Assembly: GCA_032353305.1 (NCBI GenBank)
Contig: JAUCNG010362175.1
Location: 1 to 11,891 of the forward strand
DNA length: 11,891 nt
From: Cephalothrix spiralis
Taxonomy: Eukaryota; Nemertea; Palaeonemertea; Archinemertea; Cephalotrichidae
Direction: 5' to 3'
Under the pieces are notes generated by a model, which saw nothing but the letters and a program-made list of their open reading frames with translations, had not been told where the DNA came from and made no database searches. Within the stretch, counting starts at the first letter, position 1, and every line of letters begins with the position of its first letter. Of the stretch, positions 1 through 7,611 are shown one piece after another. A program made the translations under genes and the position numbers.

Positions 1-129
1 GGATTAATCAAAATGCCCATTTTTTCCACGAGAAGGTAATATTGTAGTTTGACCAGAAAAGAGTCAAAACTAATTGGTGATGTGGCAATTTTCGAACTAT
101 AAATGTACCATTTGCCGTGTAATATAAGT

Positions 130-300
130 CCAACTAAAAATAGGTGCGGCCGGTGGCTGAATATGTCACAGCTGATCATCTACGAAATACTTCAAATTCG
201 CTGCAGTAAATCTTGGAATTTTCGGCATTTGGTGAGATCCGCGGCAGGTTGTCCGACTAAATTTTGGTCACGGCAATCTCGCGCGGCAGCTCATTAAAAC
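130..300. repeat. CpG-richer block, probable old interspersed repeat
   Basis: This stretch is visibly richer in G+C and CpG than its surroundings, with words such as GCGGCCGG, CCGCGG and CGCGCGG. The motif CGCGGCAG (ATCCGCGGCAG and CTCGCGCGGCAG) occurs twice, about 45 bases apart. A 64-codon frame (103-297) runs through it, but it opens inside ordinary A/T-rich sequence and has no recognisable domain. I read the block as the remains of an interspersed repeat rather than a gene. A short coding fragment cannot be excluded. Confidence 0.25.
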
Positions 301-348
301 TTCCCACCCAGGATAAACTTCATAAAAGTGACGTATTTTACTATTTGG

Positions 349-403
349 GAGACCAATTTTGGTCTCAAATCAAATTTGGACCCGTAATATTTGGTACCAA
401 ATA
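349..403. repeat. Two adjacent palindromes
   Basis: GAGACCAATTTTGGTCTC at 349-366 is an 8-bp arm pair around a two-base centre. TATTTGGTACCAAATA at 388-403 is a perfect 16-bp palindrome. Both share a TTTGG/CCAAA core and lie about 20 bases apart. They could form cruciforms or be the ends of a degraded fold-back element. No factor can be named from sequence alone. Confidence 0.5.
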
Positions 404-545
404 CCAAGATGTTCTATAACTCAGTAGATACAGATAAATTTTATTTTACACTTTGTGGTCCAGTTCCGGAAATGAGCCATATCCGGGGAATGTCCTTGAC
501 AATATATTTTTAATGTGATTGATTTAATTGTAAATTGATGATAGA

Positions 546-622
546 GTTTTTTGGCCTCCAGCTGGCAGGCTTGAACTGTTTACCATTTCGATGCGATAGT
601 GGTCTACAGCATGCGCCAAAAA
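546..622 (-). repeat. Fold-back segment with tRNA-like A and B boxes (possible SINE head)
   Basis: The arms GTTTTTTGGC (546-555) and GCGCCAAAAAC (612-622) pair to close a segment of about 77 nt. On the minus strand, TGGCGCATGCTGTAGACC (618-601) resembles an RNA polymerase III A box. AGTTCAAGCCTGCC (577-564) matches most of the B-box consensus GGTTCRANYCC. The distance from the A-box start to the TTC of the B box (43 nt) is close to that in tRNAs. The T stem holds only three pairs and the acceptor stem does not fit, so a working tRNA is unlikely and a tRNA-derived SINE head is the better reading. On the same strand a frame running from about 632 to about 525 also reads as plausible peptide, so a coding fragment is the alternative. 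Confidence 0.25.
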
Positions 623-639
623 CTTTTTTCGTTTTTTTT

Positions 640-1070
640 TTAATATAAATCTCCAACAGTTTATTACGATGTGTCAATACAAATATTAAAAACAATTTAT
701 TGAATTTATATAAATTCAGCCCAAATGTTAAAAAAAAGTTGCCCTACACATTTGATCAGAGACTTGAGTGATTGCAGTTCTGTTTTTGGTAAACATGCAG
801 TTGCAAGCAGTAGCTCAATATGTACCCTACACGTTTATAAAAAAGTTAATAGGGCTGCAATATCTTGAGTTCACTATCTGATCAAGTTATATTAATGTTT
901 ATTTGACAATCTTTTTGTATTCCCTTTAAATTTATATTTACGTATCTTTTATCAAGTACATGTATAGGTAATCATTTTGAAAAAAGAGTATATAAGTGGA
1001 ACCACATAAATTACATATTTCTTAATAAAAGTCATTATCTTACTTATCAATTGGCTTATGATATTTCCTT
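640..1070. other. A/T-rich stretch without recognised gene
   Basis: This is low-complexity A/T-rich DNA with short poly-T and poly-A runs. A TATATAA word near 989 and an AATAAA word at about 1023 occur, but both are expected by chance at this composition and have no gene structure around them. I see no supported RNA gene, repeat or promoter. Confidence 0.5.
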
Positions 1071-1074
1071 ACAG

Positions 1075-1169
1075 CTATAGAGACTGTTGGAAAACTGGCT
1101 TTGTTGAAAATAATTGAGCCTCACAGGAAAAAGGATCAAAAAGACTTCAAGATATTTTTTTTTGCCTGA
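1075..1169 (+). CDS. Candidate terminal exon (weak)
   Basis: A good acceptor (ATATTTCCTTACAG, ending at 1074) is followed by a frame that starts with two carried-over bases. It then stays open for 30 codons from 1077 to a TGA at 1167-1169. The peptide is Lys-rich in the middle (RKKDQKDFK) and reads IETVGKLALLKIIEP at its start. The other two frames stop within 2 and 14 codons. If real, it would be the last coding exon of a gene entering from the left. No family is recognised, and an open stretch this short is common by chance here. Confidence 0.15.
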
Positions 1170-1447
1170 AAAGTTTGATCTTTAGTTGTTACGTAGAGAC
1201 TTATTGTTGCATAGAATATATTATCTTTGAATAGATAACTGCCTCTGAGGTATCAAGTTTTGCTCCAATGATAGGCGTTTATCATCTCATTACTGTATGT
1301 TTCATTCTATATACCCTTCAAGTTTGGCTTTATGCAAAGTCTGCCCTTTAAGTCTGATCAATTCATTTTAAGCTAAGAAATTTAAAAACTTGAGCACATG
1401 CACAAATTACTAATGTATTAGTTATAGTGCCATTCTATCAGTTTCAG

Positions 1448-1634
1448 AATTGTCAACTGCCAAGAAATGGCCAAGAACTATAATTTTGCCTCCATAAAGG
1501 GGAAGGGAACCGATGTAATTGTTATCAATCAGATCCTGCACATATATTATGCCCCTTTAAACAGAAGACAGATTCTGCAAAAAATTAATTTGAAATATTT
1601 CTTGAAGTTCACAATTTTTTCAAAAGGTGGCTAA
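1448..1634 (+). CDS. Candidate exon or pseudogene fragment (weak)
   Basis: After the acceptor-like CTATCAGTTTCAG (ending at 1447), one frame is open for 61 codons from 1449 to TAA at 1632-1634. Its first half is less A/T-rich than the surroundings and starts IVNCQEMAKNYNFASIKGKG, and the middle contains NQILHIYYAPLNRRQ. The other frames stop early. There is no clear donor: GTGGCT at 1627 and GTAATT at about 1515 are both poor. It could be a terminal exon, a decayed coding fragment, or chance. No domain is recognised. Confidence 0.18.
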
Positions 1635-1639
1635 TATTG

Positions 1640-2160
1640 TAGGTTAAAATCAATTCTAGACCAAATAAGTTCCAGGGTTTTTGAGTTCGATTGCTCTCAA
1701 AACCACGGCTAATTCCACATGTTTGACTATTAATGAGACACACTTTATACGAAATATTAAGTTGCAATGAAAATTAGATCATGTATAAGTGTTATAGACA
1801 TTAAGATTTGAATTATATAATTGGAAGAGATAAAAATTAGTAATGTTTGGTTTAGAAGGGGTAAAACTCAAAATAATGTATGAATATAATCAAATAATTT
1901 GTCAAATATTTGTCCTTTCCTAGTCACCTATGCTTACAATGTATTCTATAATCCCTATTTGGTATTATATTATGTTAATATTGCACAACAGTCAGCTATT
2001 TCTTTGTATTTGAATCATTTTAAAATGGGTTAAAAGGAAATTTTCCCGTTGTATAAAATCGTTATTTTACTCTTGGATCTTGCGTGAAATAATTGATAGT
2101 ATATTACATGCCGAGATATGCAACAGTCAGCTCTTGGTGGATCTTGTAAAAATAATGAAA
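1640..2160. other. A/T-rich stretch with short repeats only
   Basis: No gene is seen. The 12-mer CAACAGTCAGCT occurs at about 1987 and again at about 2120, and CTCTTGGATCTTG recurs nearby as CTCTTGGTGGATCTTG, so a small local duplication is possible. GAGTTCGATTGCTC at about 1684 resembles a polymerase III B box with TGGCTAATATTGTAGG about 50 bases upstream, but the match is too loose to call. Confidence 0.4.
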
Positions 2161-2191
2161 ATGAAACCGGACATCAGATTATACAAATTTC

Positions 2192-2261
2192 ACTAGTTTT
2201 CGTGTTCCTCGGCCCACGCCGGTTTGTGAAATAACTTCTTTTTTATACCACGAAAACTCAT
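2192..2261. repeat. Short inverted repeat
   Basis: AGTTTTCGTG (about 2195-2204) and CACGAAAACT (about 2250-2259) are perfect 10-bp inverted arms. An inner pair, AAACCGG upstream and CCGGTTT at about 2219, overlaps the same region. The inside is GC-richer (CTCGGCCCACGCCGG). It may be a small fold-back element. I see no target-site duplication. Confidence 0.35.
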
Positions 2262-2271
2262 GAGATGATGC

Positions 2272-2287
2272 TAAGTTGATCAACTTA
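2272..2287. repeat. Perfect 16-bp palindrome
   Basis: TAAGTTGATCAACTTA is a perfect palindrome, about 120 bases upstream of the acceptor at 2404. It could be a dimeric protein-binding site or chance. The sequence gives no basis for choosing. Confidence 0.4.
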
Positions 2288-2404
2288 TGTGAATCTTCTA
2301 GCAATTTAATGTTTATTATTTTTATAAATGAGGCAATGAAATATTAATTAAATTGATTCGTGAAATAAAACTGTATAATAGCTCTCTTTTATTATTTTCC
2401 TCAG

Positions 2405-2499
2405 AATTGACAAAAATTTTGAATGGAGCAATTTAGAATCCAAAGCAATAACCCTCAACCAGACCAATATTTAACCCGAGACGAGAAGCTAATTTTAAG
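2405..2499 (+). CDS. Candidate first coding exon, start codon at 2423
   Basis: The acceptor TTATTATTTTCCTCAG ends at 2404 and the donor AAG|GTAACT starts at 2500, so this 95-nt piece looks like an exon. In one frame an ATG at 2423 directly follows a TGA and stays open for 25 codons plus two bases to the donor. The other two frames stop at once or within 14 codons when read from the ATG side. A frame from 2406 is open for 22 codons and then hits TAA at about 2472. The ATG frame gives a hydrophilic peptide (MEQFRIQSNNPQPDQ, then TRDEKLIL). This fits a 5' exon carrying a short leader plus the start of a protein. It can be spliced to the 29-nt exon at 5343 in an open frame, but not directly to the 4417 frame. 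No family is recognised. Confidence 0.4.
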
Positions 2500-2612
2500 G
2501 TAACTGATATTATAATGTTCCTGTGTTCAAAAAGTGGAAACGTTTACCTTACAAATTTGTTTTGGTCGGCGAAAAAATAAATACCCAATCATTTTGCTAT
2601 AAAATTATTTTC

Positions 2613-2941
2613 CTGGTTTATTTTATGGCCATAAATTCAAGTAATGGCCGAAGTGTGTTTGCTTTGAACATCGGAATTGCTGACTAAATTCAGGTCAAAT
2701 AATACCTCGGAGTTCGTTATTTTTTGCCGCCGAATGATTTAAAAAAAATTGGCCCGAAGTTTTTTTTTACTGCCGCTGACAGAATCTTTGAAAAGCTAGT
2801 CCGTAAACCAAAATAATTATCCAACAAATTCGTAAACCAATCAATAACAAATTCATGGTTTATTTCATTGCTATAAATTCATGAAATGGCCGAAATGTGT
2901 TTGCTGCGCAAGATCGGAATTCCTGACTAAGTTCATCAAAA
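2613..2941. repeat. Direct repeat, two copies of about 87 bp
   Basis: Copy 1 (about 2613-2699) and copy 2 (about 2855-2941) share the order GGTTTATTT, ATAAATTCA, AATGGCCGAA, TGTGTTTGCT, ATCGGAATT and CTGACTAA, at roughly 80 percent identity by eye and an offset of 242. The spacer holds a smaller repeat (CGTAAACCA twice, about 27 bases apart). No frame is open across both copies, so this is a non-coding local duplication or part of a transposon family. Confidence 0.7.
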
Positions 2942-2944
2942 GGA

Positions 2945-3830
2945 ATTTGCGTTTTTGAACGGTCATTTTCTTGAAAATCATTTCAGTAACTGTCGCCTAG
3001 TTTATCCCTATTGTTGCGCCATTCAAAAGCTGTGATATAAGGTCATTATGACATTCTTTAACACAAAACTACAAGTCTGCGCCATCTGCGCCCCAAAACA
3101 GTGATTTAAAGAACCTTTGTTGCTTATTTTGTATCTATTAAATTGCCTGCTGGGATATGTCATTTTTTGAATAACTAATTACCCCCCTTTTCCAAAATGC
3201 CCATGACTTGAAATCGGTGTTGCGGTTACTTCAATTACTTAAGTATACGTTACATAATGAAAAAGAATTCAGATGTGACAGAAATTGTTGCTTGTGCCTT
3301 TAGGCCACCTTAATGGTAGGAGAGGCAATAGCTAATTTGAAAACAAAATATTGCAAAACGTATTCTTAGTATTCTAACCGAAGTAACTATATACCTTCGT
3401 CTAACCTCCGGAAATTGAAAAGACACGTTTTTATATTCAAAATTGTTCATATGGAAGATTTAAAGGATACTGTTTTTTCGCCCTTTAAAAAAGAAGGTGT
3501 GGCATGGATTACAATTAAATGTGAGATTTCTTCTAGCTTTATTTCTATAGCTCCTAGGCGACCAAATTCGACTTACATAAATTAAGGAGGATTAATATCT
3601 AGGACTAGTTTGCTGAACAAGCCAATCATTCTCGAAAGATAATCACGAGCTGCGATTTGATTACTTTCCAAAATGAGCTTTTCGAGGGGGCAAATGAGTG
3701 GTTGTTTATTAAACTAATCTAGGTCCCGATTTTGATGTCTTTTTCTGCATCTTTGACATTTTATGTTGAGTTTTTTAAGTGTTAAAAAGTCAAATTTAAT
3801 TTATAAGCATAAACAATCAGTGTCCTATTG
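2945..3830. other. No supported gene
   Basis: Two acceptor-like sites (ending near 2986 and 3303) are followed by frames that stop within about 20 codons and lack good donors. A frame open from about 3371 to 3585, with an ATG at 3451, reads like peptide (MEDLKDTVFSPFKKEG), but at roughly 70 codons it is within what chance gives at this base composition. I treat the stretch as non-coding. Confidence 0.4.
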
Positions 3831-3832
3831 GT

Positions 3833-3975
3833 GAATTCCCACTACGCAGAAACCCACTAAGCAGAAAATCAAAATATGCACCCTTATCTAAGAAATTGAG
3901 TGAATAGAATCACCCCGTTTGCTTTTATATCCACAAGTAGGGGGTTTCTGCGTAATGGAATTTATGCTCAGTGGG
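3833..3975. mobile_element. Short fold-back element with doubled 15-bp motif in each arm
   Basis: The left arm carries two tandem 15-mers, CCCACTACGCAGAAA (3838-3852) and CCCACTAAGCAGAAA (3853-3867), differing at one base. The right arm, read on the minus strand, carries CCCACTGAGCATAAA and then TCCATTACGCAGAAA within about 3946-3975. The arms pair over about 21 bases (AATTCC, then TACGCAGAAACCC) with one indel and one mismatch. The inside is about 75 bases of A/T-rich DNA. This is the layout of a small non-autonomous element or fold-back. No target duplication is clear. Confidence 0.6.
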
Positions 3976-3979
3976 TATA

Positions 3980-4390
3980 AACCGTCCTATTTAGACGCAT
4001 TTTAGTAATTCTTCTCGAAGCCATATTTAAAAAAAGCGCTAAACAAACATCAGAAATCGACGTAAAAATGAAGTTAGGAAAAATCTGATTGCATATTTGT
4101 AATCTGTCTCGCTTCAGAAATTTTGAAAATGTATGGTTAATGGTTTGAAATAGAGCATACTGAGTAAGACACCCTTTCAAAATTTAAAAAGAGGCGTCCT
4201 GCACCTTATTTTACGGTAGACATTAATATTTATTCATGTAGTTTAAACGATTTTGATACTATGGTTAATGTGTTATTGTCAATTAAATAGGAACTTTAAT
4301 GTCGGTTTTATGGCATTTAAAAAAAGAAAAATCACGCCTTCGTATAGATGACAATCTATTTAATGAGAATTTTTTTGTATCCTATTTAAC
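3980..4390. other. No supported gene
   Basis: A 70-codon minus-strand frame (4180-3968) crosses this stretch but has no splice or domain support. A short inverted pair, AATTAAATAG at about 4281 and CTATTTAAT at about 4357, is the only structure seen. The right edge is the strong pyrimidine tract and acceptor of the candidate exon at 4393. Confidence 0.4.
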
Positions 4391-4416
4391 AGAAATAATC
4401 TCTCATCAATTAGTGA

Positions 4417-4516
4417 ATGCCTACAGTCACGTACTTAAAGCAATTGGGTTTGGCTGAATTTGTTGAATTCCGGATATCAAAATTTCTTGGGAGGAAGCGA
4501 TTTGATGAAGCTATTG
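4417..4516 (+). CDS. Candidate exon, 33 codons, GTATGT donor
   Basis: A strong acceptor (GTATCCTATTTAACAG) ends at 4392. In the segment after it, an ATG at 4417 directly follows a TGA, and its frame is open for 33 codons plus one base to the donor ATTG|GTATGT at 4517. A second, weaker acceptor (GCCTACAG, ending at 4426) would make it an internal exon in the same frame. The peptide contains TYLKQLGLAEFVEF and then KFLGRKRFDEAI. LKQLGLAEFVE loosely recalls the first helix of SAM domains, but this is resemblance by eye only. The donor phase fits the exon at 5343 and gives an uninterrupted join. This has the most protein-like composition of the small exons. Confidence 0.4.
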
Positions 4517-4529
4517 GTATGTATGTGTA

Positions 4530-5340
4530 AAAAAAGACAAAAATATAATGAAATTTACAAAAATCATCAAAGACGATTTCAATTTTGGTCTTATAATCGC
4601 CTACACTGTCTAGAAAAATGAATTCTTGAATAAAATTCCAGAAAATAGACTGGCTTCATTATTATGACTCAAGGCTTGCAGATAAAAATTACTGATATAC
4701 TCCAGGAAAAACTTCCAGCAAATGTCCTTAGTATTTAAGAAACCAAGTTGAACCATGCTATTTAATATTTTGTTTGTTAATAGGCATTCAGATTTCTCTG
4801 ATCCTGCATGGGTTCTGAATGTATTTAGACAAAGTACCTGGTGAATTTGGTCCCTTTATCTGCATGAATATCGTGTTCGTGGTCATTATTTAAGTGGGAC
4901 AGTATCTCTGGAATTGAATAGGAAGATTACATGCTGATTAATTATTACATAATTTTTTGGATTGAATTTCTGCACATTAAATAGCACCTCGGGGCAGCTG
5001 CATTAAACTGCATACCCTCCCCCAAATCATAAAGGGGTTAACAATACAGTGTGAACAATGGAGGTCACGGGGGTACGCTCAATTGGAAAGAATTTGGCAT
5101 CAAGAAATGCAAATGCTAAAAATTGAATGAACATTTCTCGTATGGTGTTAGTAGAGGTATATCATGTTTTATTCCGTGTACCTTATAGGAAAAATAATAA
5201 AAAGTTGTGGCGATTATACAATCTTTTAAAGTTTTAGAACAGAAATTGGATTTTTTCAAAAATTGGATTATATTTTTTGGATATATTGCAAAAAAATGCA
5301 TTGCAAGGCTTTGTGTTTAATTTCTTTGTTTATCTTTCAC
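4530..5340. other. Likely intron, no gene seen
   Basis: A/T-rich DNA between two candidate exons. A 25-base segment at about 4998 (TGCATTAAACTGCA, then TACCCTCCC) resembles the reverse complement of about 8926-8953 (TGCATTAAATGCA, then TACCCTCCC), so a dispersed repeat fragment may be shared. A minus-strand 61-codon frame here has no supporting signals. Confidence 0.35.
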
Positions 5341-5342
5341 AG

Positions 5343-5371
5343 AAATGGAGCTCAACTCAACCATATACACG
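5343..5371 (+). CDS. Candidate 29-nt microexon
   Basis: The acceptor TCTTTGTTTATCTTTCACAG (ending at 5342) and the donor CACG|GTAAGT (from 5372) both fit metazoan consensus closely and enclose 29 nt. All three frames are open. Joined after the 4417-4516 exon it reads E-MELNSTIYT and ends on a codon boundary. Joined after the 2405-2499 exon it reads RNGAQLNHIH with one base left over. A pair of near-ideal sites at this spacing is the best splice evidence in the window, but the length alone says nothing about function. Confidence 0.45.
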
Positions 5372-5547
5372 GTAAGTTCCCATATTTATATGCATACATG
5401 TAATTGTATTCGGTGCTCAGTCGCATTTCGCTTATAGGCATTTCCATTATATATGGTGCCATTTAATAATAATTCATATGCCCTTGCTATAAAAAATTGA
5501 TATAAATTGTCATTCGGGTAATATACAGTCCATACTGCATGGGTCAC

Positions 5548-5618
5548 GTGCCATAAAAAGTAACTAGCACTTGTAAATTTCAATATTGCACTCAAGTGCT
5601 GTTACTCTTTTATGGCAC
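5548..5618. repeat. 71-nt imperfect hairpin (fold-back)
   Basis: GTGCCATAAAAAGTAACTAG plus CACTT (5548-5572) pairs with AAGTGCTGTTACTCTTTTAT plus GGCAC (5594-5618). The 25-base arms match except for two compensating one-base indels. The loop is about 21 bases. It could be a short fold-back transposon or a hairpin-forming transcript within an intron. I see no duplicated flank that would settle the transposon reading. Confidence 0.6.
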
Positions 5619-5699
5619 TCTACTGATGCTCTTTAATATAACCATAAATATGGAATAATTCAAATCCTCTTTATGAGTACATTCTTTGTTTTCTTTCGT

Positions 5700-5988
5700 A
5701 GCTTTATTTTTGCTTTAATATCGGCTTTTTGCTTAGCAAATCAATGTTTTCTTGGGTCACCTACATAAAGGCTAATTAAGTCCTTTCCCATAGATTTATG
5801 TGATTCATCTTCATGAAAAGATTAGGTCAGGAACCAGCTTTATATGTGCTTTTGCAGCCTTATTTATATCTTCAATATCGGCTTTCCACTGTTTCCAGCT
5901 TATGGCTTATGTTAGCTAATCAATGTTTTGTAAGGTCAGCTAGGCTAATTTAGCCATTTTCTATACAGATAGCATTAATCTATCAAAA
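5700..5988. repeat. Diverged tandem duplication, two copies
   Basis: Copy A (about 5700-5809) and copy B (about 5857-5988) share GCTTTATTT/GCCTTATTT, AATATCGGCTTT, AATCAATGTTTT, GGTCA and GGCTAATT in order. The offset grows from 156 to 179 because copy B has about 23 extra bases. An acceptor-like tract directly precedes both copies (TTTTCTTTCGTAG for A, GTGCTTTTGCAG for B), but only B has a good donor (GTAAGG). The duplication therefore covers the candidate exon at 5858. Confidence 0.6.
5858..5929 (+). CDS. Candidate 72-nt exon inside duplicated copy B
   Basis: The acceptor GTGCTTTTGCAG ends at 5857 and the donor TTTT|GTAAGG starts at 5930. Between them one frame is open for exactly 24 codons, in phase with the codon boundary left by the exon at 5343, and contains PYLYLQYRLSTVSSLWLM. 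The other two frames contain stops. The matching part of copy A (5700 onward) is broken by a TAA in this frame after a one-base indel, so B would be the used copy. The residues are mostly hydrophobic with no recognised domain. Moderately suggestive at best. Confidence 0.25.
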
Positions 5989-6103
5989 ATCGTAGTACGT
6001 TTCTTGTAAGCTAAACCCATAATCAATTCATTGATTCGGGGCGATTTACTACGCGTAGATTCTTGGAGACATTTATGATAAAAAGGTGAAGGTCACTTGG
6101 GGG

Positions 6104-6137
6104 TGGATGATTATTGAATCACCCACTGAATCATCCC
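6104..6137. repeat. Small inverted repeat
   Basis: GGATGATT (about 6106) and AATCATCC (about 6129) form 8-bp arms around about 16 bases that include GAATCACCC, itself related to the GGGTGGAT of the left arm. It is short and may be chance. CTACGCGTAG at about 6052 is a nearby 10-bp palindrome. Confidence 0.3.
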
Positions 6138-6440
6138 TTGCATGTTTATTCTGCAAACGTTACATGGTTTTTTCTTATCTTATCTTAACTTACAAAACGA
6201 CATTTCAGTTTAAATATTTAATATCTAATAAATTATTGTTAGAATAAGAATAGTAATTTTCATTCGCTTTTGTTTGTTTCCATTCACGTAAAAAATGGCG
6301 TTCGTATGAATGAGATAGTTGCATTAAATATTAATGAAGTCCAGCATTGAGGTGCTAGCTTTCATGAATAACTGGGAACTTGTATTTCTTGTGGTTCATC
6401 TAGATGATAACATCCTTCATATTACTAAACAATTAATTCA

Positions 6441-6985
6441 TTTTTCACATCACACCTATAAACATTGTTGAAAATTTTTCTCAAGGTTGTAGAAATAATT
6501 TTTCCCATTTCCTATATTGGAATAATGACTTAATACATTTAGCAAATATACAGTTGCTTTGGCCAGGCTTATAGCCTTGCTGCCTTATGTGCTTTGGTCT
6601 TGGAGCTTTTTATTTGGGCTTATCAATTTTGTGCTGAAGATGATCAAATATGTTTTATCGCTTTGCTTAGTTTGCATGCTTGATATATTAGTGTGTCATT
6701 TGCTTTCACATCCTTCCTATTACAAAACGGTGTTGAAAAAAATTGAAGTCTTAGTCAAATTTCTTAAGGTTGTAGAAATATTATCTATCATTTCCTATAT
6801 TGAAATAATGACTTCGTAGATTTAGCAAATTATGGTCCTCTGGTATAGACAGTTGCTGTGGCCATATGTGCTTTGGGCTTGGAGCTTATTATTTGGGCTT
6901 ATCAATTTAGTGCTGAAGTTTTATTGCTTTGCTTCACTGGTCTGCTTAAAAATATGCTTGATATATTAGTGTGCCATTTGCATTT
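6441..6985. repeat. Tandem duplication with period about 280 bp
   Basis: Copy A (about 6441-6700) and copy B (about 6703-6985) share TTCACAT, AAGGTTGTAGAAATA, ATTTCCTATATTG, AATAATGACTT, CAGTTGCT, TTTGGGCTTATCAATTT, GTGCTGAAG and GATATATTAGTGTG in the same order. The offset varies from 261 to 283 because of small indels. Identity by eye is high (about 80 to 90 percent in the shared blocks), so it is fairly recent. Both copies keep open frames over the GTGCTTTGG to GTGCTGAAG block. Confidence 0.75.
6559..6819 (+). CDS. Hydrophobic open frame across duplicated unit (doubtful)
   Basis: The frame is open from about 6529 to TAG at 6817-6819, with no ATG near its start (it begins TTG at 6559). It is hydrophobic (LLPYVLWSWSFLFGLINFVL, later VLSLCLVCMLDILVCHLL), as A/T-rich pyrimidine-heavy DNA often is. 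The second repeat copy encodes a 45-codon version from ATG 6832 to TAG 6967-6969, with PYVLWAWSLLFGLINLVL. Differences in the shared block (TCT to GCT, TTT to TTA twice) all change the residue, which argues against selection on protein. Probably a by-product of the repeat. Confidence 0.12.
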   Translation: MARLIALLPYVLWSWSFLFGLINFVLKMIKYVLSLCLVCMLDILVCHLLSHPSYYKTVLKKIEVLVKFLKVVEILSIISYIEIMTS

Positions 6986-6999
6986 GTAAATTTTGTGAA

Positions 7000-7600
7000 A
7001 ATTTATTTACATGCAGATGTTACATCTTACATATATAAAGTCAAATTATATTGCTTTATCTATCATCATGAGCTTTCAAAATAAATATTGCTTTTGGCTT
7101 TTTATTAGATATTAGCCAAAATATAGGACTTAATGAAAAATAAAAATAACGTCTTGTTCTTTATAGTATATACGTACTTATTCTGTGAAATATCGATGAT
7201 CGGTGAATTCCTTTACTATAAAAGCGTCACTATTTTCTCAAAACCACTATTCCTTACAACTTTTTTAACTCTTTGAGCAGGAATAATGGATTTGCACCAT
7301 TATGAAGGTTATGATTTTCTATTTTAGATAAATAGAAAAAATGAATTTTTGGAAATGTTAAAGCGACTCTATGGGATATATTCGATCATTATGCTCTACT
7401 TATCGAATAGTAAAGGTGTTACTTGCCTTAAAAACTGAAGTTTTTCTATTGGCCTTTCTCTAAACAATGGTTTAATAATTATTCATGACACTCATTTGAA
7501 TACAAATTAACACGTTTGCTATTTGATCCCTTTTTCTTAATCAGAAAATCAATTCTGAAATAATTTGAGATTCATTTAATCCCCAATGATAGTCTAATTA
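7000..7600. other. A/T-rich stretch without recognised gene
   Basis: Ordinary A/T-rich sequence, with no long frame, no clear repeat and no strong splice pair. The right end is the pyrimidine tract and acceptor ending at 7611. Confidence 0.4.
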
Positions 7601-7611
7601 TTATCTTGCAG

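Noticed and set aside
103-297. 64-codon plus-strand frame
   Set aside because: No domain, no splice support, and it lies in the CpG-richer repeat-like block.
510-695. 61-codon minus-strand frame
   Set aside because: It runs through poly-T and A/T-rich sequence, gives a Lys-rich low-complexity start, and overlaps the fold-back at 546-622. Its length is within chance.
1627-1695. Polymerase III A/B-box pair on the plus strand
   Set aside because: TGGCTAATATTGTAGG and GAGTTCGATTGCTC are loose matches, and no cloverleaf can be drawn.
3371-3585. Open frame of about 70 codons with ATG at 3451
   Set aside because: It reads peptide-like but has no convincing acceptor or donor, and several such frames are expected in a window like this.
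3968-4180. 70-codon minus-strand frame
   Set aside because: No splice sites or recognised motif. The length is expected by chance at this base composition.
5116-5301. 61-codon minus-strand frame
   Set aside because: Phe- and Tyr-rich product of A/T-rich DNA, antisense to a likely intron, with no other signal.
5386-5595. 69-codon minus-strand frame
   Set aside because: It overlaps the 5548-5618 hairpin and has no domain or splice support.
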